Below, one piece after another: positions 10,295-19,400 of a DNA stretch of 64,000 nt (positions within the stretch are counted from its first letter, which is position 1; every line of letters begins with the position of its first letter). A model generated the notes under the pieces. That model was not told the DNA's origin. It worked only from the letters and a program-made list of their open reading frames with translations, and did not search any database. The position numbers and the translations under genes were made by a program. Origin of the DNA: CAVZGO01 sp963774935 (GTDB taxonomy: Bacteria > Chloroflexota > Anaerolineae > Anaerolineales > UBA4823); assembly GCA_963774935.1 (NCBI GenBank), contig CAVZGO010000007.1, positions 372,001 through 436,000 of the forward strand. The letters run 5' to 3'.

Positions 10295-11457
10295 CAAAGA
10301 TACTCCTGGCAGCCAATACCGACTGGTATCTGTATAACTTTCGTTTTTCCTTGATCCACATGCTGAAGAATCAAGGCTATGAGCTTGTTCTGGTAACCCC
10401 GCCTGGAAAATTTACTTCGTACTTTCAGGAAAATGGATTCCGATGGATTCCCTGGAATGTCAAGCGACAGTCCACAGCCCCATGGAGCGAACTAAACGCA
10501 ATTCTTGCGCTGCGGCGTATCTTCCGCCAGGAGCAGCCACAACTGGTGCACAACCACACGATCAAATCGGTGCTTTATGGCTCGATCGCTGCGCGCCTCA
10601 ATCGCATGCCAAATGTAGTTAACTCGATCACCGGTCGAGGGTATGTTTTCCTGAGTAATGAAGCAAAAGCAGAACGGCTCAAGTTGCTCGCCAAGCCGCT
10701 TTATAGGCTGGCATTCGGAAATCCCAATTTTGCGGCCATATTTGAAAACGATGGTGATCGCCAGTACTTTATCCAGGAAAACCTGGTCCGCTCAGAGCGT
10801 ACCTGGTTAATTACCGGAGTCGGCGTGGATATCAATCGCTTCTCCCTACAGCCAGAGTCAGCAGGAATACCGGTCATCCTATATTCTGGGCGGATGTTGT
10901 GGGATAAAGGCGTCGGTGTACTGGTAGATGCCGTTAAGATATTACACCAGCAAAATATCTCTGCTCGCCTTGTCCTGGTAGGCGAGCCAGATCCGGGTAA
11001 CCCGGCATCGATTCCGAGCAGTCAGATTGATTCCTGGGTAAAGGATGGATTGGCTGAATGGTGGGGCTGGCAGAGCGACATGAACACCATATACGGGCGG
11101 AGCAATTTAGTAGCTTTACCAACCACCTACGGTGAAGGAGTGCCTACTGTATTGCTGGAAGCTGCGGCTTGTGGAAGGGCAATTGTGGCCTCAGATATTC
11201 CCGGCTGCCGTGAAATTGTCCAGGATGGCGTCAATGGCGTGCTTATCTCTCCAGGTAACCCAGTATCCCTTGCCGAAGCGCTTGGCAAGCTGGTCACTGA
11301 CCCTGGCCAGCGTGGTAGAATGGGTCTTGCTGGTCGCCGGCTGGTCGAAGAAAAATTTACGGTAGATATGGTGAATGAGGCTACGCTTGCCGTCTATCAA
11401 TCAGTGCTCGGACCGGGCGGCGGAACGCAATCTAAGATGAACTCAAAATACGATTGA
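10291..11457 (+). CDS. GT4 family glycosyltransferase
   Basis: A 388-residue GT-B glycosyltransferase. The N-terminal domain starts 'MTKILLAANTDWYLYNFR' and has 'LVHNHTIKSVLYGSIAARL' and 'VVNSITGRGYVF', as in WbpL/PelF-like N-acetylhexosaminyl transferases. The C-terminal domain has 'ILYSGRMLWDKGVGVLVDAV' and 'PTTYGEGVPTVLLEAAACG' (catalytic-site E residues), then 'DIPGCREIVQDGVNGVL'. The ATG at 10291 overlaps the previous stop (ATGA), which fixes the start over the longer open frame. It probably adds one residue of the repeat unit exported by the cluster's ABC system; the sugar is unknown. Confidence 0.88.
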   Translation: MTKILLAANTDWYLYNFRFSLIHMLKNQGYELVLVTPPGKFTSYFQENGFRWIPWNVKRQSTAPWSELNAILALRRIFRQEQPQLVHNHTIKSVLYGSIAARLNRMPNVVNSITGRGYVFLSNEAKAERLKLLAKPLYRLAFGNPNFAAIFENDGDRQYFIQENLVRSERTWLITGVGVDINRFSLQPESAGIPVILYSGRMLWDKGVGVLVDAVKILHQQNISARLVLVGEPDPGNPASIPSSQIDSWVKDGLAEWWGWQSDMNTIYGRSNLVALPTTYGEGVPTVLLEAAACGRAIVASDIPGCREIVQDGVNGVLISPGNPVSLAEALGKLVTDPGQRGRMGLAGRRLVEEKFTVDMVNEATLAVYQSVLGPGGGTQSKMNSKYD

Positions 11458-11469
11458 GATAGAGTATCT

Positions 11470-12489
11470 ATGAAATTTGAATGGAAGCTGCGCGACGAAT
11501 TACTGGTCATCACCCACTACTGGCCCTGGCCCATTTTGGCATTTCTGGTAGGCTGCTTGGCGGGTTGGATCTTCTCGTTAATCATTCCCTCTCACTATCG
11601 GGGAAGTGTCATGCTTTCGGTTGCATATAATGCTGATACCGCCTACCGCAATCCGGATGACTATAAAAACTGGCAGCTTGAGCAGCTTGATGCCCTGGCT
11701 TTTGCATCAGATATCACCCAGGAAACCTTGCTTCGATTGCAAGAGATGGATCCTTATTGGAAGAAAGTTTCGATCGAGGAATTTTCAACTACACTCAATA
11801 CCCTCTGGCGCACTACCGGGCTATGGCGGTTTGCCGCAGACGGCAATACCCCTGTGCATGCCCGTCAGGCTGCGCAGGTGTGGACCGATGTATTTCTTGA
11901 AAAATATCAAGCGGCTAATCAAGCCGCCAACCAGCTTGTCACCCTGGAAAGTAAGCTTGAAAGCTTAATCCTGGCCCAAGCACAGGCGCGCCAGCGCTTA
12001 TCCGACCTAAGGAGTGTCCGGAATGCTCTGCTCAGCTACCAGGAGCAATTTTCACAAAGCAGCAACAGCGCCGCTCCAGATCAAGCCACCCAGATTCGGT
12101 TATGGTCACTGGCATCCTACGCTGCCGGGTACGACCCCGCCTGGCAAGAATTGCTGGCGGCTTTCCCATCGCCTCAGTCTGATCTTCAACAATACCAGCA
12201 GTGGATTGGACATACACTGATATTCCTCGAGACCCAAATCGAAGCCGCGAAAATGGCGATTGCCGATCTGGAGCCCGAGATCAAAACGATTACCAAATCA
12301 TACCAGCAAGCATCAGGAGAAAGCCGGGGGTTGTCTGCCACGATCTTCGCTTCACCTGCCGGCAACACAAGCCCTGAGGTTGCTTCGCTGCGACCCACCA
12401 GCCTGTTCGTTTTGGTGGGTGGAATCCTTGGTTTGCTGGTATGGGGATTAATCTGGCTGGGTTATCGACGACCCGGACTGCGTGAATGA
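11470..12489 (+). CDS. Chain-length determinant-like membrane protein (Wzz type)
   Basis: A 339-residue protein with a membrane helix near the N-terminus ('WPILAFLVGCLAGWIFSLII') and one at the C-terminus ('SLFVLVGGILGLLVWGLIW'), enclosing a large helical, Gln/Ala-rich, coiled-coil-prone region. This is the layout of polysaccharide co-polymerases that set glycan chain length. There is no Walker motif, so no fused tyrosine kinase. It sits 12 bp after a glycosyltransferase and overlaps the next gene, the polymerase/ligase, by ATGA, which fits a joint role. The assignment rests on topology and context more than on a signature motif. Confidence 0.7.
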   Translation: MKFEWKLRDELLVITHYWPWPILAFLVGCLAGWIFSLIIPSHYRGSVMLSVAYNADTAYRNPDDYKNWQLEQLDALAFASDITQETLLRLQEMDPYWKKVSIEEFSTTLNTLWRTTGLWRFAADGNTPVHARQAAQVWTDVFLEKYQAANQAANQLVTLESKLESLILAQAQARQRLSDLRSVRNALLSYQEQFSQSSNSAAPDQATQIRLWSLASYAAGYDPAWQELLAAFPSPQSDLQQYQQWIGHTLIFLETQIEAAKMAIADLEPEIKTITKSYQQASGESRGLSATIFASPAGNTSPEVASLRPTSLFVLVGGILGLLVWGLIWLGYRRPGLRE

Positions 12490-13943
12490 AAAACCTGCGC
12501 TGGTCATCTCTTCTAGATAGCACCCGCCAGGTTTTCTGGGCGTTGTTTCTGGTGTTTTTGCCAGTGACAAGCTTCCCGTACTTCCCGCCAGCCATTGGAG
12601 GCGGGGCTCTGGTCCGGCCTCTTTCCATTTATCCATTACTGGTTTTATTGATCATTACAGTAATCCCATACCTTTGGAAAAAACCCCTCTTTCCCACCCT
12701 GCTGACCGTCTTGCCATTTATATTTGTTGCACTGGCGAGCTCACTCATATCCTTGTTTTATGGAATCGATGCTACATTATCTATCTCAGCAGTCGAGCGC
12801 CTGATACGTGCCTTGATCACCCTGGGAATTGGTTTCGCTATCTACTTAACCGTCTCAATCGTACCTCGAACACCCGAACAGCTCCGTTCCACTTTACGAT
12901 GGATGTACCTGGGCATTTCGTTTGCTCTGCTGTGGGGTTCTTTCCAGGCAGTGTACGTGCTTCACTTTTCCAGTGATTATTTCAAATGGATGAACAAGAT
13001 CCAGAACTACATATCCATCCGACGCTTATTTAACACTCGCGTTTCGGGTTTGACCTATGAGCCAAACTGGTTCGCTGAACAAATCAGCTTTCTGATCATC
13101 CCCTGGTTGCTGGCTTCCGTATTAACTGGCTACTCGGTGTTTCGCTGGCGCTGGAAGCGAGTAACCATCGAATGGTTTTTATTGTTCTGGGCTTTGGTCG
13201 TCCTGGTCTTTACCTTCTCGCGGGCTGGATTGATGATTTTAATCACGCTCATCATCGTCAGCATTTTCCTCCTTAAACCTGTCAAGGGCAGAAGCCATCA
13301 CTTTTTTTCACTCAAGCTGCCTCTGTGGACCCGCCGGCTTGTTAGCATCGGCATAAGCGTTATCTTTTTGGTTGGATTCATCTTTGTCATCGGTCGAAAT
13401 AATGAATTTTTCTCCCGCTTATGGAATTACTGGCAGAGATCGAATAAACCCGAAGTCACTGATTACCTGAACTATCTGGGGTTTGGCGCACGGTTTATCT
13501 ATGCTGAAACCGCTTTAGATGTATACGACGAGCATCCACTCCTGGGGGTCGGGTTGGGAAACTATGCTTTTTTCTTCAAAGAAAACCTCCCTGAACAACC
13601 CATCGCCCCCTTACCAGAAGTACTGCGGTTGATTACCCCAGCCGAGAACCATGATCGACTGGTTACTCCAAAGAATCTGTATCTGCGTCTGATGTCTGAA
13701 ACAGGCATCCTGGGGGTAGGTGCTTTTTTGGCATTTACAACAGCTATTTTTGGCTGCGCTATCTCCATGCGAAAATCACATGATCCGGAAACACGCTATT
13801 GGGGCACAGCCGGGCTTCTCGGCATTGCCGCATTTCTCATTGGCGCGATATCCTACGACTCATTCGCTATCCCAAATATGTGGGTGGTATTTGGCTTAAT
13901 TACCGCTGCCAATTGGGTTCTACATGAAAAGCAGAGCACGTAA
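12486..13943 (+). CDS. O-antigen polymerase/ligase family membrane protein
   Basis: A 485-residue polytopic membrane protein with about twelve hydrophobic segments. It has the Wzy_C hallmark 'FTFSRAGLMILITLIIVS' followed by a large periplasmic loop and 'DEHPLLGVGLGNYAFFFKE' (the conserved GxGxGN-type loop), then 'TPKNLYLRLMSETGILG'. These are seen in O-antigen ligases and Wzy polymerases that join lipid-linked repeat units. The ATG at 12486 overlaps the preceding stop. Polymerase or ligase cannot be separated from the sequence alone; an adjacent chain-length protein favours polymerase. Confidence 0.82.
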   Translation: MKNLRWSSLLDSTRQVFWALFLVFLPVTSFPYFPPAIGGGALVRPLSIYPLLVLLIITVIPYLWKKPLFPTLLTVLPFIFVALASSLISLFYGIDATLSISAVERLIRALITLGIGFAIYLTVSIVPRTPEQLRSTLRWMYLGISFALLWGSFQAVYVLHFSSDYFKWMNKIQNYISIRRLFNTRVSGLTYEPNWFAEQISFLIIPWLLASVLTGYSVFRWRWKRVTIEWFLLFWALVVLVFTFSRAGLMILITLIIVSIFLLKPVKGRSHHFFSLKLPLWTRRLVSIGISVIFLVGFIFVIGRNNEFFSRLWNYWQRSNKPEVTDYLNYLGFGARFIYAETALDVYDEHPLLGVGLGNYAFFFKENLPEQPIAPLPEVLRLITPAENHDRLVTPKNLYLRLMSETGILGVGAFLAFTTAIFGCAISMRKSHDPETRYWGTAGLLGIAAFLIGAISYDSFAIPNMWVVFGLITAANWVLHEKQST

Positions 13944-13961
13944 ACTCCCTGATAACTATCC

Positions 13962-16007
13962 TTGAAAAAAACATCCTGGATAACCGTTCTATTAATTAGC
14001 CTGATTGCTATTGTTACCGCAGCGATCATCTGCCTGGCAGCCAGCGCTGCTGGTCTATTGTTCATTCGGAACCAGATCACCACCTATGTATCTGACACTC
14101 CTGGCTTGCCTCTGGTCGACTCACCAACTTCGCCCACGCTTACTTCTGAAGAAGGTATCAAACCCGGCCTGGCATCTCCATCTGAGAGCACCTCAGCCAG
14201 CCAGCTTGCTGCGCAAGAAATGGTTGGGATCCTCGAAGACACAATAGTGCCATCCAGTGATTTAATCGCTATTACCGAGCGGTTTTTTGGTCTCACGAAC
14301 ATTCCTCGCAGCCGGCCAGAAGTGACAGCACCCCTTGTTTCTGGTGAGCAGCAATTTTTTTGGCTTTATAACGAAACATCAAACACCAATTTCCAGGTGA
14401 AAGCCACTTTGCAATATGTCGGCAAACATGCATATTATTGGGTCCAGGAAGACGTTCCGTTTAAGCCGCGTGAATTAAAAAAACTTGCCGATATATTTGA
14501 CCAAAAAATCTACCCTGCCAACCGCGCATTTTTTGGCAGCGAATGGACTCCCGGAGTAGATGGCGACCCTCGCATCCATATTCTTTATGCTCGCAATATA
14601 GGCGCTTCAATTGCAGGTTATTATTCCTCGGCTGACGAGGTTCCCACTCAAGCAAATGAATATTCTAACCAACGTGAAATCTTTATATTCAATGCAGATA
14701 ATGTCGACCTAACCGGAGATTTCACTTACGGCGTATTAGCGCATGAGTTCCAGCACATGATCCACTGGAATCAGGACCGCAATGAAGAATCGTGGCTGAA
14801 TGAAGGATTTGCTGATTTGGCGGCTTACCTGAATGACTTTGATATCGGTAAAGTCGAGTATGCTTATGTAGCAAATACTGATATCCAGCTAACCGATTGG
14901 CCGGCCGATCCTGATCCTGCACACTATGGAGCGGCGTTTCTATTCGTTACATACTTTCTGGATCGTTTTGGTGATCTGGCAACTCAGGCGCTGGTTGAAA
15001 ATCCTACCAATGGAATCGCGGGGATTAATGAGGTTTTAGAGCAAATCAACGCCCTCGATCCTTTGACCAAACAGACCATAACCGCAGATGATGTCGTGAT
15101 TGATTGGGCTGTGGCGCTCCTGCTAAGGAATGAAAAGGTAGCAGATGGTCGTTATACTTACCAGAATTATCCAGCTTCTCCAAAGCCTGTTTACACAGAG
15201 ACAATTCGCCGCTGCCCGACTGGAGTGGAAGCCCGCCAGGTCCATCAGTATGGCATCGATTACATTCGTTTCCGCTGCTCTGGCGACTACACCCTGCGTT
15301 TCGAAGCCCCTGGCTTGCAGCGCCTGCTTCCGGCAGAGCCTTACTCAGGGAGCTACGCCTTCTGGTCGAACCAGGGCGAAGAATTGAATATGCAGCTCAC
15401 GAATACTTTTGATTTTACGGATGTCTCCGGGCCGTTGACACTTAACTACCATGCCTGGTATGACCTGGAAGAAGGTTATGATTTTGTCTATCTATCAGCC
15501 TCTACCGACGAGGGGCGAACTTGGCAAATCCTGACCACACCCTCGGGCACGGCTGAAGACCCAACTGGAAATAGTTTTGGTTGGGGATACACCGGCGCCA
15601 GTGGCGGTTGGATTGAAGAACAGGTCGACCTGTCACAATTTGCTGGGCAAGAGGTGCAGCTTCGTTTCGATTACATCACAGATGCTGCGGTATACGGCAG
15701 CGGCTTTCTTCTTGATGACCTGTCTATTCCGGAAATCGGTTATTCCACTGACTTCGAAGATGGTGATGCCGGATGGCAAGCACAAGGATTTGTTCGACTG
15801 CAAAATTTGTTGCCGCAGACTTTTCGCCTGGCGTTGATCGAAAAAGGTGGCAATATTTCCATCCAGAATTTTGAGCTTGATGGCAACAATGTGTTGGAAA
15901 TCCCGCTGCATAGCGGGAAACAGGTAGATGAAGCCATCCTGGTTGTTATCGGTACAACCCCCTTTACCCGGCAACCAGCCAATTACACATTTCAGATAAT
16001 CAAATAG
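13962..16007 (+). CDS. Exported zinc metallopeptidase-like protein
   Basis: A 681-residue exported protein. The N-terminus has a basic start and a long hydrophobic segment ('WITVLLISLIAIVTAAIICL'), then a low-complexity Ser/Thr/Pro stretch. At about residues 255-285 is 'LAHEFQHMIHW' followed by 'EESWLNEGFADL', an HExxH zinc site with a downstream Glu as in gluzincin/M6-like peptidases. The C-terminal half is beta-rich ('WYDLEEGYDFVYLSASTDEG', 'GWIEEQVDLSQFAGQEVQLR'), as in immune-inhibitor-A peptidases. The start is TTG at 13962. It may be cotranscribed with the polysaccharide genes and is followed by a strong hairpin. Confidence 0.8.
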   Translation: MKKTSWITVLLISLIAIVTAAIICLAASAAGLLFIRNQITTYVSDTPGLPLVDSPTSPTLTSEEGIKPGLASPSESTSASQLAAQEMVGILEDTIVPSSDLIAITERFFGLTNIPRSRPEVTAPLVSGEQQFFWLYNETSNTNFQVKATLQYVGKHAYYWVQEDVPFKPRELKKLADIFDQKIYPANRAFFGSEWTPGVDGDPRIHILYARNIGASIAGYYSSADEVPTQANEYSNQREIFIFNADNVDLTGDFTYGVLAHEFQHMIHWNQDRNEESWLNEGFADLAAYLNDFDIGKVEYAYVANTDIQLTDWPADPDPAHYGAAFLFVTYFLDRFGDLATQALVENPTNGIAGINEVLEQINALDPLTKQTITADDVVIDWAVALLLRNEKVADGRYTYQNYPASPKPVYTETIRRCPTGVEARQVHQYGIDYIRFRCSGDYTLRFEAPGLQRLLPAEPYSGSYAFWSNQGEELNMQLTNTFDFTDVSGPLTLNYHAWYDLEEGYDFVYLSASTDEGRTWQILTTPSGTAEDPTGNSFGWGYTGASGGWIEEQVDLSQFAGQEVQLRFDYITDAAVYGSGFLLDDLSIPEIGYSTDFEDGDAGWQAQGFVRLQNLLPQTFRLALIEKGGNISIQNFELDGNNVLEIPLHSGKQVDEAILVVIGTTPFTRQPANYTFQIIK

Positions 16008-16037
16008 CTCAACTAGAGTTCTGCGCAGGGATAATTT

Positions 16038-16071
16038 GGGGCTGTCTTAAAGGAATATTTAAGACAGCCCC
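16038..16071 (+). terminator. Hairpin after the polysaccharide cluster
   Basis: Perfect 14-bp inverted repeat (GGGGCTGTCTTAAA and its complement) with a 6-base loop, 30 bp after the peptidase stop and before the convergent minus-strand gene. There is no strong T run on either side, so it could be a terminator or only an mRNA-stabilising hairpin. Confidence 0.6.
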
Positions 16072-16112
16072 GATATTTATCTCCCGTTATCGCGTGCTCA
16101 CCTGGTTATTGC

Positions 16113-16337
16113 TTATGCAACCGGGCGGCGCGGCGCGCGCAGGTCTGCAAGTTGTTTTTCCAAATCCAGACGTCGCTGATCCGCAGCGTTCTTGACCTCG
16201 TTCTGGACATAATCAACACGCTCGCGAATCTTCCCGCGCAATTCCATGCCAGTCATCGGTGCCAGCAGAATTGCTATCAATGCCCCTACCAGTGCCCCAG
16301 AAATCAGACCTGCCAAAAAACCCCATAAACCCTTCAT
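16113..16337 (-). CDS. YtxH-like small membrane protein
   Basis: A 74-residue protein from the ATG at 16337, chosen because an AGGAG ribosome site lies just upstream and the family begins this way ('MKGLWGFLAGLISGALVGA'). One N-terminal transmembrane helix rich in Gly/Ala is followed by 'LLAPMTGMELRGKIRERVDY' and a charged amphipathic tail. This is the YtxH/gas-vesicle-protein-like pattern of small envelope proteins. The function of the family is poorly known; some members respond to stress. It is downstream of the large amylase gene on the same strand but separated by a perfect palindrome. Confidence 0.75.
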   Translation of the reverse strand: MKGLWGFLAGLISGALVGALIAILLAPMTGMELRGKIRERVDYVQNEVKNAADQRRLDLEKQLADLRAPRRPVA

Positions 16338-16369
16338 AAATTGATATCTCCTCTCGTGAACTCTCACCT

Positions 16370-16401
16370 GGCGGTGCTGCTTGAGCTCAAGCAGCACCGC
16401 C
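16370..16401. repeat. Perfect 32-bp palindrome
   Basis: GGCGGTGCTGCTTGAG followed directly by its exact reverse complement, with no loop, between the amylase stop and the YtxH-like start. It may be a transcription terminator for the amylase, or a regulatory palindrome. No T run follows on the minus strand. Confidence 0.7.
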
Positions 16402-16417
16402 AATGTTATCAGAAAAT

Positions 16418-19400
16418 TTAATGTTCGACCTTCAGAATCGGAATGTATACACGGTATGCGCCACTGCCAAGATTACCTGCTAGCTGAGAGGTCACCGTAA
16501 AGCTAAATACATACGGGGCTTGCATTGGCACGCTGTCATTGGACAGATTGCTGCGCACATTAATCACAGTAACTTTGTAGGTCCCTGGAACCAGGCTGGA
16601 TGAGGGCGTCCATACCAGGGTCAGGTTGTCAGTAGAACCCACAGTACCAGGCACAACCGCGCCTCCCAGGTCAACTACGATTGAGCTGCTGTAGTCACCA
16701 CCCTGCAGTGGCTGGACATCACGAGCGAATGTAGCAGCGATCGCGGCAGGAGCGATTCCGCTGAATCCATCGACCGGAGATGTACTGGTTACCAGCGGGT
16801 CACGCCAGTACTGGACGGCTTTATCATCATCTGCACCCGTTCCCCAGTCAGTAGAAATATCCTGAACGAGCTGTCTGCCATCTGTGCCGTAAGTAACCGC
16901 TACGCGCCGGTTTGCCACGCTGACAATTGAACCCCACCACTCAACTTTCTCCCAAGAGCCACGCGTGAACTTGTACTCAAGACTGGTGCCATCCAGGAAC
17001 TGCAACGTAATCTCCCACAGACGATCGCCAACTTTAGTCATCGGGAATTTCCCGGGGTTCCACTCCAGCGGAGGTGTCCCGCCCGCGATATATACTGTTG
17101 CATCAGGCGGGGTTTCTCCGGGAACCAGGACCTGAAAGGTGACATCGACGAGCTTTGGGGTTGCAGTTTGAGAGACTTCGTTCGATGGCTCAGATACATT
17201 CAAGGCCGCATCGACCGCCGCTACCACATAGAAATAGGTAGTGCCTAGGTCAACGGTGTTATCGGTATAGCTGGTTTCCGGAGCGATCACCGTTGCCAAC
17301 CTGTCACCATAGCTGCCTGCTGTGTTGCTGCGATACAGCCAGTATTCCGCCGCATCCGCGACCGCATCCCACTCCAGTGTGATGTAATCCGATGACCAGT
17401 TGCTGGCTCGCAAATTGGCGGGAGCGGCAGGCACAGTCGTGTCGCTATTCGGTTGTACAGTCAAAGTGCCCGCTGTTCCATCCGACCAATAGCCGTATGT
17501 CCAGTGGATACCTCCGTCAGTGGAGAAACGCACCAGGTAGCTGAAGCTGCCTGTTTCTTCCGGACGCATATTTGCCATGTATTCAAAGTTATTGCCACAG
17601 TTACAGGAGGCGTTATGCGCCATGCGCTTCCAGGTATCCCAGGAGGCAGGGTCGCTGTTGAGCACGCCATAGCCAAGTTCTGCCAGGATGCTGGTTGGGT
17701 CTCCTCCAGAATCAGTGATTCCAGGCACATACACCTGCCCATAAACATTCTCGGTGGGGTTGACGCTGATCACGTGCTCGATGCTATGCGGCCACTGCAA
17801 GCCTGCCCAGCCAATCGGGTAGTAAGGTGTCGCCCCGATTTCTGCAGAGAAATCGCTCAGGTTACCAGCCGCATCCCAGGTGCGAACTGAATAATAGTAG
17901 CGCTTCCCATTGATCACAGTTGTGTCAAGGTAGCTGGTATCCGAAGTATCTGCCAACCAGACATAACCGCCACCGCTCACCGGGCTGCGGTAGACGCTGT
18001 AGCGGGCTGCATCCGCCACGCCTTCCCAAGCCAGGGCAACCTGCATGTTGCCGGGCTCAGCAACCAGGGTCACGGGTGCTTCTGGCCGCGCCAGATCCTG
18101 TCCAGGTCGTGCCAGCAAGATTGCAGCTCCAAGTGAAGGCAGTTCGAATGTCATCACACCATTCACGGCTGCCTGGCTCCCAACGAGGCCCATGAAATCC
18201 TTCGCCTGAAAGTTCTGTGGCAAGAGACCGGTAACATCTATATTCAACGCCTGGGTTGTGTCGCTGCGGTTGAAAGCTACGATGACGGCATCCGTCTCGG
18301 TGCGCATCACGTAAGCAAGTGTCCGGCTGGTATCATCTGCGAGCAAGAAAGTCATCGACCCATCGCGCAGGACCGGTCGCGAATTTCGCAGGCTGATCAG
18401 CTTGCGGTAGAACGCGAGTAGCTGAAGGTCACCAGCCGCTCCATCCGATTCCGCTGCCAGCGATTTCGAGCCGCCCGATAGCGCAGAACCCTCATCCTTC
18501 CAGGGAAAAGTGCGCCTGTCGTCTGGATCGTCATCACCTGTAACGCCAACCTCGTCTCCGTAGTAAATCGTTGCTGCACCGGGCACAGTCATCTGCATGA
18601 TGGCTGCCAGGCGTAACATCTGTTTACCACGCGCCAGGTTCTCCGAGTTGAACTCCTTATCTTCGCGATTGTTTTCCCCTGGTGTAAGCGACCATAGGAT
18701 TCGCTGCGTGTCATGGCTATCTACCAATCGCATCAGGGTATAGTAGGTCGCGTCCGGATAATCCTCTCGGATGGAAACTAACTTACTGGCAAATGTAGAA
18801 GGCGGTTGGTCAGATTCTCCATCATCTGGGAACCCCTTATTGTCGATTTTTCCCAGGAATCCGAGCACAGCATTTCGGAAGCGATAATCCATAGTAGAGT
18901 CAGCCTGGTCGCCATGGACAAAAGGCAGCACGTCGCCCTTTTTCCATAATTCACCAATGATGACCGCCTCAGGTTTTACTTCTAACACTTTTGCGCGGAA
19001 TTCCTGCCAGAAGCCAGGCGGGAATGAGGCATCTGGCATTACATCCAGCCGCCAGCCATCCGCTCCCATCACCAGCCACTGCTGCGCTACCCGGAAGATG
19101 AGCTCCTTGACTTCGGAATTGTACTTGTTCAGCACAGGCAGGCTATCAAAGCCATACCAGGAGTCGTAGTTTGCAGAATTAGCCCCCGAAGTGCCAACAC
19201 AAGAACCCGTGCCAGGTGTTACCTCAGTGAAGGTAAACCAGTCGCGATAGGGTGACTCAAGACTTTCACACGCGCCTACGCTCTCAAAATGGTGATAGCG
19301 GTCAAAGACAGGACTATCCGACGACATATGGTTGAACACACCATCGATGATGATTTTCATCCCTCTGCGGTGCGCTGCAGTTGCCAGGGCGACGAAATCT

